Assembly: GCA_907164885.2 (NCBI GenBank)
Contig: OU015501.1
Coordinates: 63,918,693 to 63,982,692 of the forward strand
Origin: Dolomedes plantarius
Lineage: Eukaryota; Arthropoda; Arachnida; Araneae; Dolomedidae
Direction of reading: 5' to 3'
DNA length: 64,000 nucleotides
Positions 9,750 through 21,344 of this stretch are shown here, piece by piece; position 1 is the stretch's first letter, and the number at the start of each line of letters is the position of its first letter. A program made the translations under genes and the position numbers. The notes below the pieces were generated by a model. It did no database searches. It had not been told where the DNA came from and saw nothing but the letters and a program-made list of their open reading frames with translations.

Positions 9750-10170
9750 CTTCTTGTTGCTTTCTCAGACACCTGTTGGGATTGACAAACATGTATAACG
9801 AGCTGGCCGATGCCCTGGCTAAAAAAGTTGCATCTGCACTACAAACGTCCAACCATGAAATCTCTCACAACTCACTAAAGTTGCTTGTAAGAGAGACTTT
9901 TAGAACTTCCTTCCACAAGAACTGTTGTCGAGGAGTTCAAATAATATGTGGAGGAGCAAAATTGCTGAAGTCTCAGAATGGACAAGGCAGAAATCAGTCG
10001 TTTTGTTTCGACTAGTGACGGGCTATTATTGCCTATTGAAATATCTCTGCTATATAAATATCGCTTCAGAACCCGTTTACAAGCTCTGTAATCGACGAGG
10101 GAACATGGACTCTACCCATAAACTGTTTTGCCCCACTCTACTTCTAGCTCCAGTGTGGGAGAGCTAGGAA
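9750..10170 (+). pseudogene. Non-LTR retrotransposon RNase H fragment
   Basis: Two overlapping frames encode the C-terminal part of a LINE ORF2. The first has TNMYNELADALAKKVASALQ, matching the NExADxLAK signature of LINE-associated RNase H. A frameshift near 9930-10015 leads to the second, with VLFRLVTGYYCLLKYLCYIN and then a cysteine/histidine tail CNRRGNMDSTHKLFCPTLL. That is the usual end of Jockey or R1-type ORF2 proteins in arthropods (C-x2-C ... H-x4-C zinc-knuckle-like). The reverse transcriptase and endonuclease parts are missing, so this is a 5'-truncated, frameshifted copy. No poly-A tail is evident directly after it. Confidence 0.75.
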
Positions 10171-11361
10171 AATTTTGAGTTCACGGACGTTTTAGTTATC
10201 TTTTATTTGTTTGTTCTTGTTTTTATTTTTATATAGTCTTGTAACCTGCCATTGAAAATAGCCCCCTTAAATCATGCTCTTAGGAGCTATTCTCAGCACA
10301 TCTTTCAGCGTAAGCTCTATTCGCAGAGAAAATCTTTTACCAATCAGGGTGCTCAATTCGGGAAGTCATAAAATTATTAAGATCTGTGATTGGCTAAAAT
10401 TTTTTTAGTTGCGATGATGCTGATCCAATGAAAACAATCCTTTAGAGTTACTGCGTATCTAAACATACCCTTTTCATCCACGGACAAATGCTATATTCTT
10501 ATTTTGCATTTTAAAACTACCTTTTTTCACTTAAATGCTTCCTTTCTCTCTGTCTGCTGCGTTTTATTTGAATCTACATAACATTCTTAACTTTTAAACG
10601 CAAAAAGAAAAAGTAATCGCGTGTCGCTAAATTATAACTCATGTTTGTGTCGTTATGACTAGGTTAAACAATTCTTTTCAAAATTTCTCTATTTCCCATG
10701 ACGAAACTTTTAAAAGGCAAAATATGCGTTTGCTTTAAATTGTTAGAATTTTGGCCTTTTCCTTTATATACATGTTCTTATTCTTCAGCAAAATCTAGTG
10801 CAAAATATCAGAAAAAACAAATTCTTTAAAGAAGTTTGGAGCATGAAACTGCTTTATAAAAATGAGCTTTTAATCAATGAATGGAGGAATTTACCGCATA
10901 TTTTAATGAAACCTTTTATAAAAGTACATGAATAGTTTAAGGTAAATAAGAGAATAAGTAAAATTTTTAAATAAAGATATCTGACAAAAAATAGCATCGA
11001 ACGTAATGAACTCCTTCTCTAATATGAATATTAAAATCTCTCTAAAGGTAAATTTAAAACTAGTAAATAACAAAAAAGAGTTTACTGACAAAAATAAGTA
11101 TTTTTACTATAAAATGTAAAATTTCTTAATGAAAATTTTGAAAAGAGTACGTAAAAGTCTATCTTTTAATAACAATGGAAAAATGTAACAAGGAAGTTGA
11201 AACATGATATAATAACTTTTATTATTTCAAAATAAACAATGTATATTGTTTTTAGTAATTTTAATTAATATCACGTTATATAATACTTTGTTCATGTGGC
11301 TGAAAGTTTTTGAAAGTTTATACCCTAACGTATAATGTATATATAAATATATATAGTTATG

Positions 11362-11363
<2 letters not shown>
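10171..11363. other. AT-rich stretch, no gene seen
   Basis: Only short hydrophobic or lysine-rich chance ORFs occur here (for example 10903-11091 minus). Nothing is supported. Confidence 0.5.

Positions 11364-11424
<61 letters not shown>
11364..11424. repeat. (TA)n microsatellite
   Basis: About 30 uninterrupted TA units, preceded by a degenerate TA-rich lead-in from 11336. Confidence 0.97.
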
Positions 11425-11427
<3 letters not shown>

Positions 11428-11612
11428 ACATATGATATGTAACTGAATTTAATTTACATTGATAACAACATATTTTAAAAATTTCTTTTAGAGATTTATG
11501 GTATAAAGTTCAACATTACTGAGTAGTTAAAGACGAAGATTTTTAAACGCAAATTTTACTGACACTGTGCGTCTGAAAAAGACATCTGTTACAGAAAATC
11601 GTAAAAGTTTCG

Positions 11613-11634
11613 AAATGAGGTCTATACCTCATTT
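11613..11634. repeat. Small perfect hairpin
   Basis: aaatgaggt-ctat-acctcattt has nine-base arms and a four-base loop. No T-run follows, so it does not look like a terminator. Function unknown. Confidence 0.6.
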
Positions 11635-11727
11635 GAAAGTTAATAAAAACATTGCAGATGAAACTCACAAGTAATTAAGCCCAACTAGAAAAATAAGTTT
11701 AAGGAAGAATCATCGATCCCTGCTTTA

Positions 11728-12530
11728 TGCATAAAATTTAATCATTTAGATGACTGTAATTTCGATATTTGCTACTCTTTTAGTATTCAAATAAAAACTA
11801 TTTTGGGCATTAATATAAATAAAATTCGTAGTCAGTAAGAGTCATTGCAATTTTAATAATGAAGTATATATTTTTTATGAATAAAATTTAATCTTTCAGA
11901 TGACTGTAATTCTTATATTTGTTACATTTTAAGTGTGCAAATAAAAATTATTTTGAGCATTAATATAACTAAATTTCGTAGCCAATGAAACTAACATTGT
12001 CATTTTAATAGTGCTATATATATGTTTTCAATTTTAATAATGAAATATGTATTTTTGTGCATAAATTTTAATCTTTCAGGTGACTGTAAGTTTAATATTT
12101 GCTACGGCTTAAAAATGAAAAAAAAAATTGGTCATTAATGTAAATAAATTTTGTAGCCAGTCAGACTCATATTACAATTCCTGTAGTGAAATATATTTTT
12201 TTTCAATTATAATGATGAAATATATATTTTTCATGCATACATTTAATGTGTCAGATGACTGTAATTGTGATATTTGCTACTCTTTAAAATGCATATAAAT
12301 ATTATTTTGGACATTAACATAAAGGAATTTCGTACCCAGTCAGACTCATATCGCAATTTAATAGCGAAATATATATATTTTTATGCATGCATTTTAATGT
12401 TTCAGACACTGTAACTCTGATATTTGCTACTCTTTAAAAATGCAAATAAAAATTTGGACATTTATGTAAATAAACTTCGTGGGCATTAAGACTCCTATTG
12501 CGACTTTAATAGTAAAATATACATGCTTTC
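11728..12530. repeat. Five-copy degenerate tandem array, period 150-180 bp
   Basis: The landmark tcagatgactgtaat or a variant occurs at about 11751, 11901, 12081, 12256 and 12417. It is followed each time by atatttgctact-like text, a run resembling aaataaaaattattttgg, cattaatataaataaa, ttcgtagccagt, agactcatattgcaatttta and atagtgaaatatata. Spacing varies between 150 and 180 bp because of short internal AT insertions and a duplication of the ttttcaattttaatgatg segment. The copies are diverged at many positions. This resembles a short, old satellite-like or MITE-internal array with no coding capacity. Confidence 0.9.
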
Positions 12531-14124
12531 CCACTGGATTTAAAATAATATAGATCTATGCAATTGTAATGAATAATTTTTAAAAAGTGAGAGTTCCTTA
12601 CATGCCTGGAATATTTCAATAATGAAATATTGGCCTTGAAGTTTGAAAACCAAGGTTTGAATCCCTACCGTTGAAGATGGTAGTTATAGAAGCAAACCGA
12701 CTACTGGAAATATCAATAAAGATACATTAAGAACCAGATGACAAATTTATTGTAGATAAATATAGCACCCTAGCAAATAAATTAATACATAATTTTAAAA
12801 ATATCCAAGGACGATATTGTGAGCGTCAACAATCAGGGGCACATACAAGGAAAGTTTTTTGTTAAATAAGAGTTTCACACATCGTCGGTATGGTTGAGTT
12901 GGCAGCAGCCAGGTTTATCAATCCGATTTTGATCCCTGGTACTAGAAAATAGTCTGTAGAAAATTGATAATGACGAAAATTATCATTTTACAATTTAAAT
13001 CAAATGAAATTGTATCGTCTTGATTCATGTGTATTGTCAGTTTAGAGACTTTTAATAAATAGAGAGATCACGATAACTGTCTCATTAAAATAGAAGTGAA
13101 AAATAAATTAAAAAAAATTTTTAAAAAATTATCAGGGATTTTAATGGATTCTGTAGAGCCATTCAGGGTAAATGAGTAAAAATAAAGGTTAATTGAAATT
13201 TTGAAAAGAAAATCTAAAGAAATAATAAACGAGATTAATGCATTAAGATTTAATTATCAGCTCTAGACATAAACTGTCTTGTTTAGCTAAGATTTATTCA
13301 AAAAATTTTAAATTGGATGTAGAAACACTGAAATGAGTCTCACTGATATCATCCAGTTTCTTTCATTTGAATTTTAGGACAATGCAATTAGAAGTCAAAT
13401 GAATTTAGGGAGACTAAAGAATGATCACTTACAAAAGAATGGATGTTTTTCTTTGACAATCATAAACTAGATTTGAGCTTTTAACCAATATAGAATCTAA
13501 AACTGTTGCGAAAATATCTCGTTCAATGGATTTGCATGCATTATGAACTAAAAAGCTATTTCGAAATAAACCAATGAAAGAATTGATAAAGCGTATTATT
13601 TTTATGCTGATGAAGACTCTTTGTTATCCTTTAGTAAAATTAAAAATAGCTTAACGTTAAATAAACAGAAACTTACGTTCAATAACAGAAAGTACAAAGT
13701 AGAAAAAAAGAGAGATTAAGAAGCAGCAAGTTATCTCAAGAATACATAGAAAATACTCGTTCAGTCTGCTTGCTGATCCCTTGTAACTTTCAGATACGCG
13801 AGACAAAGAACAATTTAAATATTGAAGTATTGTTTTGAGAAGTAAAAGCTTTCGAAAATTAACTACAAATAGTGCATGCGAATTTATTTAGTTGTAGCAA
13901 CTTGTAACTATTTAATCTGTATCTTTTTATTGTAACTCAGTCCAATAGTAAAGGGGTTATATTTAGTTTAGAGACATTCAAAACTTATATTTAATATTTT
14001 ATTTTTATTTCAAAACCTCTCGAACCGTCTTCCCAAAGCTATAAAGAGAGAGAAGCAATTTTTATTCGAAATCATAATCAAATATTTTGCTCTTTAATAA
14101 GTTGCAGCAACGATAAAGATATGA
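12531..14124. other. AT-rich stretch; two weak tRNA-like motifs, otherwise empty
   Basis: A B-box-like phrase ggtttgaatccc occurs near 12653. Near 12890-12950 there is an A-box-like tggttgagttgg followed by gattttgatccctgg at a spacing compatible with a tRNA-derived repeat. Both are degenerate and I do not call them as genes. The remainder shows nothing. Confidence 0.35.
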
Positions 14125-14343
14125 AGATCAGACCTCGTCGACATCGTACTGTGGTTAGCGTCTCGACCTTCTACAAAGTGGGCTTAGGTTCGAAATCCCG
14201 GAAAGTGATAACCGTTTTTTTTTGTTGTCTCATCGTAGGGAGCAGCGTTGGTTCACCTACAGGTGTTTCTCCTAATAAAGTAACCAACAAATTCGCACTC
14301 TGGATTGGTGAACGTCCTCAAGACAATATACCTGTCACAATGG
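14125..14343 (+). mobile_element. tRNA-derived SINE, family A copy 1
   Basis: A Pol III A box (tggttagcgtctcga, from 14152) and a B box (ggttcgaaatcc, 14187-14198) lie at tRNA-like spacing. They are followed by a T-run and a body containing gttgtctcatcgtaggg, cctaataaagtaaccaacaa and tggattggtgaacgtcct, running into a (TA)n tract. The body matches 48191-48410 on the opposite strand, which shows this is a dispersed family rather than a tRNA gene. Such elements are moved by LINE machinery, and their 3' (TA)n ends may act as the priming tail. Confidence 0.8.
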
Positions 14344-14397
14344 ATATATATATATATAGATATATATATATATATATATATATATTGTATATATATA
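14344..14397. repeat. (TA)n microsatellite between a SINE and a Helitron-like element
   Basis: A TA run interrupted by one GA and one TG. It forms the 3' end of the upstream SINE and abuts the CTAG terminus of the next element. Confidence 0.95.
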
Positions 14398-15170
14398 CTA
14401 GCTGAAAACCCGCAATTCGCTATGGAGTATATTCAAATTAAATACAATGGTCAATGTATGCAATTAATGCCAAAAAATAAATATATATATATTTATAATA
14501 GATACGACGATCAATGTATACAATTGATGAAAAAAAAATATACATTATATATATTTATAAAAAAATCGTAAGAGATATTTTTAAAAGCAAAATAATGTAG
14601 AAGAAAAAATTCAAATTAAATCTAATAGGACATACTAAAGAATATAGTACAATAAATATAGTACAGTTTGAGGAACATATCTTTCACTGTATTTTAATAT
14701 TTTTTTGGATAATGTCCAATCGTCTGCTGCATTAGCAAGAAAAAAATTATTTTTGTGTCTATTTCGTTGTTATCACGTGACGATAAATTTATGTAAAGTA
14801 TCAGAAAAATAAATCACATGATCAGCATTTAATAAGTTAAATTCAAAAAATTAATCTTTGAAAATTCACCAAAAATCAGAAAATTGAGGTAAAGATTCGA
14901 AAAAGATTTCATTTTAAAGGAATTTTTATGATCTTTCTTGTGATATAAATTTTATAACCCTTAAATTATTATTTTAAATGCAAACTGAAAAAAGTTACTA
15001 AAACACCTTAAAAATTTAATTTAAAAAAATTTAAGAACTTTTCAAAAATCTTTCTTAGTGCACCTCTACATCATAAGAAGAAGAATCTCCATGCAAAATT
15101 TGAGCCCTTTAGGTCCAGCGGTTTGGTCTGTGCGTTGTATGTCAGTCAGTGAGTCAGTCAGTTACGGAAC

Positions 15171-15182
<12 letters not shown>
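14398..15182 (-). mobile_element. Non-autonomous Helitron-like element, copy A
   Basis: Read on the minus strand, it starts near the (TA)n tract with tataaaacagttccgtaact, then tgactgacatacaacgcaca and ccaaaccgctggacctaaa. It ends at 14398 with gcgggttttcagctag. The same text occurs in the opposite orientation at 20677-21344. A tctatata start, a CTAG end with a short GC-rich hairpin just inside it, and the absence of a target duplication fit Helitron-like elements such as DINE-1 or Helentron types. No Rep/helicase gene is present, so the copy is non-autonomous. The class assignment is inference; the repeat itself is directly visible. Confidence 0.6.
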
Positions 15183-15243
<61 letters not shown>

Positions 15244-15268
15244 TATATATATATATATATATATATAT
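15176..15268. repeat. Long (TA)n microsatellite
   Basis: About 46 TA units with a single TA-to-GA change near 15241. It sits at the 5' end of the minus-strand Helitron-like copy, whose family terminus is itself TA-rich, so expansion probably began from the element end. Confidence 0.97.
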
Positions 15269-15957
15269 CGCAGATATTATTCCAAAGATTATATGAATCA
15301 TCATACTTATAAAATGCATTTTGTAGAATAGTAGGATTGTGTAAATAAAGCACGCAGTCAAATCCCTTACACAGAAAATTTAGGTCTTTCTATGCAAACA
15401 AACAAAACATACTTTCCCAAGTGACATCATAATACATTTTAGAAGAAATCCATAGCTAAACTAACAATTTTGGGTAGACGGGTTGCCTTTTTCAAATGCT
15501 TCCTAATTAATTAATGTTTCAAAAGCTGAATATTGATTCGTTGCGTTTAAAGTGATTCCGTTTGTTTTTATAAGTTTGAATGCACTCTTAGTATGGTCTC
15601 TGATGATGACACGTTTATGCATAGATTCTATGCCATAGAAACCTTTATTTAACCTATCAAAGAAGAAATGTGACTCTAGTGCTTGTGGTTACATTTTGAA
15701 ACTTGGGAGCGTATTAATTTTTTTTGAACTTTAATGTGTCTCTTAATCTTACCTGACAAGTCTACCACTTCATGATTGCACAACAAATGTTCATATGTTT
15801 TTTTAGCATGCTATAATACCCCTTATAGTTGATAGAAATGGAATAGAAATTATCGAATAAATTTATCTTAAAGATGTTATTTTCTACATGTATTACAATG
15901 ATAGCATGTGAGCTCGGTCGCGATGCACATTCTAGTGATGACATTTCTATGTACTTA
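15269..15957. other. No gene recognised
   Basis: Ordinary AT-rich sequence. Nothing supported. Confidence 0.45.
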
Positions 15958-16754
15958 GCTCATCCAGAAAGTAATTTCATTTGTATTTTATTACATAAAA
16001 ATCTACACACCTTAAACTACTTTTTGACATATTCACCATGCGAATTAAGGCATGTGTCATATCTTGGATCTTGGCAGTAATTGTAACATATCTGCTTCAT
16101 AGAATTCGGCCGCCTTAGACCTGAACCAGTTCTGGACGTTTATCTTGATCTCATTATCACTTGCAAATTGCTGGCCGGCAAGAAATTTCTTCAGATGAGA
16201 AAACAAATGGAAGTCGGATGGAGCTATGACCGGACTATAAGGAGGGTGACAGAATTGTTCCCAGCGAAATGAATCAACCAGCGTTGTCGTTACGCGTGCG
16301 GTATGCGGTCGCGTGTTATCATGCACGAACACAATACCAGTAGTCCAAGCCTTTTGTTCTGTATCGCACGCCGTAACATCTTCAATGTCTCACAGCAAGC
16401 TGTTGTGCCTTGTTCCATCCAGTCCACTAACAAAATTCCTTGCCAGTCCCAAAAGATGCACATGATTTTTCGAGGTGAGACGATAAATTTCTCAAGGTCG
16501 AGTATTTCTCGCATTCAAAATCTTGATAACGGTTCTTATTTCACAGCGGGCTGGCTGATCTATTGTTTTAAACATGATTACCAAGAAACAATAACTTGAA
16601 ATGTTAACGTAATCAAACAAAATGGCTAGGCTGATTCGTTCTCGACATGAAGCTACAGGTTCTCGAGTTGAAGTATGTAACTACGCACGCGCGAACTTCG
16701 TGCTGTCAGATGCTCGGGAGATATGCGCAAACGGTCCTTACTTTCTGGATGAGG
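15958..16754 (-). mobile_element. Internally deleted mariner element
   Basis: The left end gctcatccagaaagtaattt at 15958 matches the right end, which read in reverse is cctcatccagaaagtaagga and ends at 16754. Both ends are flanked by TA (15956-15957 and 16755-16756), the standard mariner target duplication. The length is 797 bp against the usual 1.25-1.3 kb. The missing part lies inside the transposase, between its N-terminal helix-turn-helix and the middle of the catalytic domain. Confidence 0.9.
16057..16575 (-). pseudogene. Mariner (DD34D) transposase pseudogene with internal deletion
   Basis: The start is the ATG at 16575: MFKTIDQPARCEIRTVIKIL, the beginning of the mariner DNA-binding region. 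About 25 codons later the reading jumps to KIMCIFWDWQGILLVDWMEQ in the catalytic core, losing roughly 150 codons including the first catalytic aspartate. After a frameshift it continues as VHDNTRPHTARV and ends APSDFHLFSHLKKFLAGQQF and a stop at 16057. The second and third catalytic aspartates (HDN and PSD) are both present and separated by 34 residues, which defines the DD34D mariner group. Three different frames are needed, so the gene is dead. Confidence 0.92.
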
Positions 16755-19700
16755 TAAGTATATTGCATGATCCGGCAGGCATGTCCTTTGTTGTAATCAG
16801 GGATAAAGTTGTGACATGAATAGACAAATAAAAGACTTATAGGGGCTATTTTGTGTGTTTTTAACATATGTATTTGAATAATAATTTAACTTTAGTTCAT
16901 ATTAATATGGATGCTGTTCTGAGATGTTAATTTTAATCCATTAGCTTGATTGGCATATGATGCGTACTAATTTCAAAGAAAGGTTACCACATCTTACTCA
17001 TTAGAGTGTAATAAATTTCCAAACAGTAGGATCATTATCTAAAATTGCCAATAATTTTTAGGATGAATTATTGAGATATTATACTACAATTTCTAAATGA
17101 TGACGATGGAAGTAAATTTTGAAAGAAGTATAGTGGTATTTACGATCGAGTGTTTTCTTCATTTATGAAACTGAATGCTGTTCATGTCTTTTTAACAGAA
17201 ACGCTTTGTGGGAAGTTTTCAGCTTTGAGTAATTAATATTAATATCTAGCATTAAGGAAGGAGAGCTTTTAACGTAAAGCACATAGGTATTAGCAGTTTT
17301 GAAATTTTTAACTTTTGCAACCACCTTTATTATATTTGTGATGCTCTTGTAATAATTCAAAACAATCTTTGTGTATCTATGATAAAGGCTCTCAATTGTT
17401 TGAAATGTATTAGTGAAAGTAAGTTTAGAAAGCTACAAAATTAATTTTAATGCGTTCTCTTATTGCAAATTCTTATGGTCTCCGAGGGAACACTTTCGAC
17501 ATAAGATCAAACAGATTATTCATAAGTACAATTAATGTGCTGTATTTGAAATTATTTATTCCATGTCTTATAGAACAACAGCTTTAAGGAGCATTTTAAA
17601 ACTTTCAGAAAGTTATTGAGAAATATATCACAAAATAGTCATGGAATGTTGGTCAATGAATATGTAGTTACCGTAAATAAAAGGATTTACCATATCACTA
17701 TAGAAACACACATGCATTTATGTATAAGATAATATTAAAAATTACATCTTTAAGTAGAATTTATGGAGAAATTCTTTGTACCATGGAAATGTTATTTAAA
17801 GAAAGCTAAAATCATCACCTACACAAAAAAGGTACACAGATAAGATTGAGTTACCATACTTTAACGTTCCTATCAATCTTTAAATATTTTTTTTAATTAA
17901 AAGTTCCTGTACCAAGGCTTAAAGATCTAGCAAAATGGAAATCTGTTACATTTTTAAAACATCCATTCCCAGCAGAAAAATGTTTGCAATTTCATGCATT
18001 GTTTTCGGTCAAAAACATGACATATGTTAAATGAATACAGAAAAACTTTTACGAGAAGCAATTATACTGCATTGTGAAATCGCGAAATTCCGAAGTTGTT
18101 TTGAATAAAATTGCTCCCCATTTGTGACGATATCTGGTAAAAAAAATTTGAGAATTTAATGACATTAAGAGATTAATTTAATGACCACTTATTGGCGTCA
18201 TAAAAATGAAGAGGTTAAAAAAATACCTTTATTGATTTATGTGTTCCAGAGTCTCGATTACCTATTCAACACTATTTTATCACTAGGTACGCAAAGAGTT
18301 TAAATTTAAAATATCAGAGCACGTAATTGTTCTTTTAATAAAATAAACGATTTAGGATAACTAGAAAAGAGCTACGGATATCATAAACTCTGCTAAGTTT
18401 TACAATAAATTCAGAGCCTAAACAATTAGATTCCTGGCTGAACAAAAAAATGAACAAAGGAATAGCATGTTTTTTGGTTTAGCGCTACCACGTGTTGCAT
18501 TTTGCAGAAATGGAATACTATTTATTTGATAATTGTCTAATATAAATACAAACAACAGAAATAAATATTTTTTGCAAAATATCGACTATTATTTTCCAAG
18601 TCCTAATCATGTTTATACCCGAAATAAATGTTAAACCTTTTATTAGGGATGATATTTTCTTGTAAAGGCATCAAAGAATTTCGCTTTCCACGAGCTTTGC
18701 ACACCCTTCGGTGCGTCTATTGTTAATGTAATTTAACTATTACGCATGGTATGTAGACACAACAGGAAAGGGAAGTGGTTTTTTTAATCGTCTAACAAAT
18801 GCGACGAAATTCCATTGCTTCTTTTCCTAAAACAACAAAAAAAAAACTAGAATCTCTTTGATAAAACTTCCCCATTTAATAACATTCACGACGGAAGGTG
18901 ATATACAGAAATTATGATTTTTCCTGGTTTCTTTCTACCTGTTGACAAATATGCTAACTTTCGAAACTCTCTAGTGGGGCAGTTACTCTTAAAAGCATAG
19001 TGACATGGAATTTCACATTTGCGTTTTAATAAAGTTCAAAGTATACATTTCATAAATAAAATATCAGGATGGAACCAATTATAATGTTTTTCTAAGGGCA
19101 AAGAAAGGATGTGTTGGGAAGGTGCAGTGTGATTATTTGCGCTTTTAACAATAAAGAGATGAAAAGTTGTCTTTTTTCCTCGGATAACAAAGTAATATGA
19201 AACCATAAAGCCCAGTGACAAAATATACCTGAAAGCCCTGCACCTGATGGACAAGTCCCGGTAAAAAGTATGAAAATCACCCACATATAATAGCTGAAAG
19301 GAAAATGCTTATAGGTTGTCATTTACTACTGACATTTAGATGCCTGGAAATGTGTAGAATCAAGCCGCCCCCCTCTTTACTTCTGCAAACTGATCGACGC
19401 TTTTGAATTTGATGGTAGCGTGACGAATAGTTTTTATAGGGTTGAGTTGTTTCAGTATGAAGCATTGATGAGCATTAATGAAGGCTCAAAAGTGGCTTCA
19501 TCAATGTATGATTTTGATTTTTGAGGATGAAACTTATCCGGTTGGCTATTCTGTTCCTACCATGTCCTCCTCTGTTTTCTGCCCTACCAATAATGAGTTT
19601 ATGTTACCGAAATGACTGTTGTGTCTTTCTCCATGGGAAGCTTGCCACACTGCATAGTACGTACATGGCTGATGTTTTTAAACTGAGGTGAAATTGATGA

Positions 19701-20676
19701 ATCTTAATAAATCAACAAGAATCCACTCTAAAAATAAGAATATAATTTTTACATCATGAGCAGTAAAAACTATTAAAATGCTCAGATTTTAATCACGAGT
19801 TTGCAAAAAATTATGAAATAAAGTAGAGCTTCGGTAAAACGGATTCGATGGTAAAAATTATGCAGCAGCTTAAAAACAGCTAACTTTGGTAAATCTTTAG
19901 TCTACTTTAAAATACTTGCAGTGCATGAGTGATATAAAACGATAAAGTCTCTTAGTATTACACAATGAAACAGTTTTTCTTTTTTAAATCAGCATTGATT
20001 CAAACTGTCAAACATTTCCTCTGGAAAGAAAGAATTTTACCCTGTTTTAGTTTAAAGGGGGTTTCAACACCCCGACATGTTTATTTCGTATGTTGTTCAC
20101 TGGTTGTGTCACATTCTTTGTATGAACAAATGTATTTTATTGTTATACCATAAGTGACTCGAGTGATTCGAACACCAAACTGGAATCATTCCCTAACATT
20201 TTCTACTGGAGTAAGGATGATTTTGTTCTTGTTGGGGTGTCACGCGGTCCCTCCCCAGACAAGTCAGAAAATGAGAGGATTTTTGCCCCTGTTTTTCATT
20301 GGATGATAATATACTTTAATAAGTAGTAGTTTAAGGAGAAATATTTTAGTAGACTTACTTTTATTTCTGAATTAATTTTTCCCGTTGTCACTTAAATGGA
20401 ATATGAAGAAGACGAGAAATATCTATACAGTTCTTTAAATAATAATTAGTGATTTTAACAATATTAAATCCAGTGAAATTAAAAACACTTATAAAAACAC
20501 ATGTGATGTAGCTAATATACCCTACACTCACAGATCAGGCGAAACTTCAATCATCAACATTCATCTTGGTTCACAAAGACTTTAACTCAAAAACGAAAAA
20601 TAATCACTCTTTACAACAATTAAAAGGGCCAAAAGGCGCTGAGGTATTATCGACCTGTTGTTTTCCTATTTCATAG
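16755..20676. other. Nearly 4 kb without a supported feature
   Basis: AT-rich DNA with only short chance ORFs (for example 19036-19322 minus and 19965-20153 plus). I found no transposase motifs, terminal repeats, tRNA-like boxes or splice-bounded open frames. Confidence 0.45.
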
Positions 20677-21344
20677 TCTATATATATAAAACAGTTCCGT
20701 AACTGACTCATTCATTCACTGACTGACATACAACGCACAGACCAAACCGCTGGACCTAAAGGGCTGAAATTTTGCATGACGATTGTTCTGATAGTGTAGA
20801 GGTGCACTAAGAAAGATTTTTCAAAAATTCTTCTTAGATTTTTTAAAATTAAATTTTTAAGCTGTTTTTTAAACTTTTTTTACGTTTGCATTTAAAATAA
20901 TACATTGAGGGTTATAAAATTTATATCATGAGAAAGATCATAAAAATTCCTTCAAAATAAAAAATTTTTCGAATTTTTACCTCCATTTCCTGATTTTTGG
21001 TGAATTTTTAAAGATTAATTTTTAGAATTTAATTTATTAAATGCTGATCACGTGATTTCTTTTTCTGGTACTTTAAATAAATTTATCGTCACGTGCAAAA
21101 AAAAATAGACAAAAAAATATTTTTTTCTTGCTAATGTGGCAGACGATTGGACTTTATTTTGTCTATAAAAATATCCCTTACGATTTTTTTATAAATATGT
21201 TTTTTTACATCAATTGTATACATTGATCGTCGTATTTATTATAAATATATATGTATTTATTTATTTTTTTGGAATTAATTGCATACATTGACCGTTGTAT
21301 TTAATTTCAATGTACTCCGTAGCGAAGCGCGGGTTTTCAGCTAG
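20677..21344 (+). mobile_element. Non-autonomous Helitron-like element, copy B
   Basis: It begins tctatatatataaaacagtt and continues with ccgtaactgactcattcatt, acaacgcacagaccaaaccg and ctggacctaaagggctgaaa. It ends cgaagcgcgggttttcagct plus ag at 21344. A TC start and CTAG end, with a small GC-rich hairpin (around gcg-aag-cgc, about 15 bases from the end), are the terminal signature of Helitrons. Copy A at 14398-15182 is the same sequence in the opposite orientation and about 115 bp longer. No long ORF is present, so movement would have required another element's Rep/helicase. Confidence 0.65.

Noticed and set aside
12640..12950. Two possible tRNA-like units
   Set aside because: Only one box of each pair is good and the stems do not pair. 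Kept as a remark in the empty-stretch entry.
14305..14571. ORFs of repeated Tyr-Ile across (TA)n tracts (also 15058-15361)
   Set aside because: Translation of microsatellites; not genes.
20677..21344. CRISPR-like or phage-like arrays; bacterial origin of the window
   Set aside because: No spaced identical repeats, no bacterial gene density or ribosome-binding sites. The repeat families are eukaryotic.
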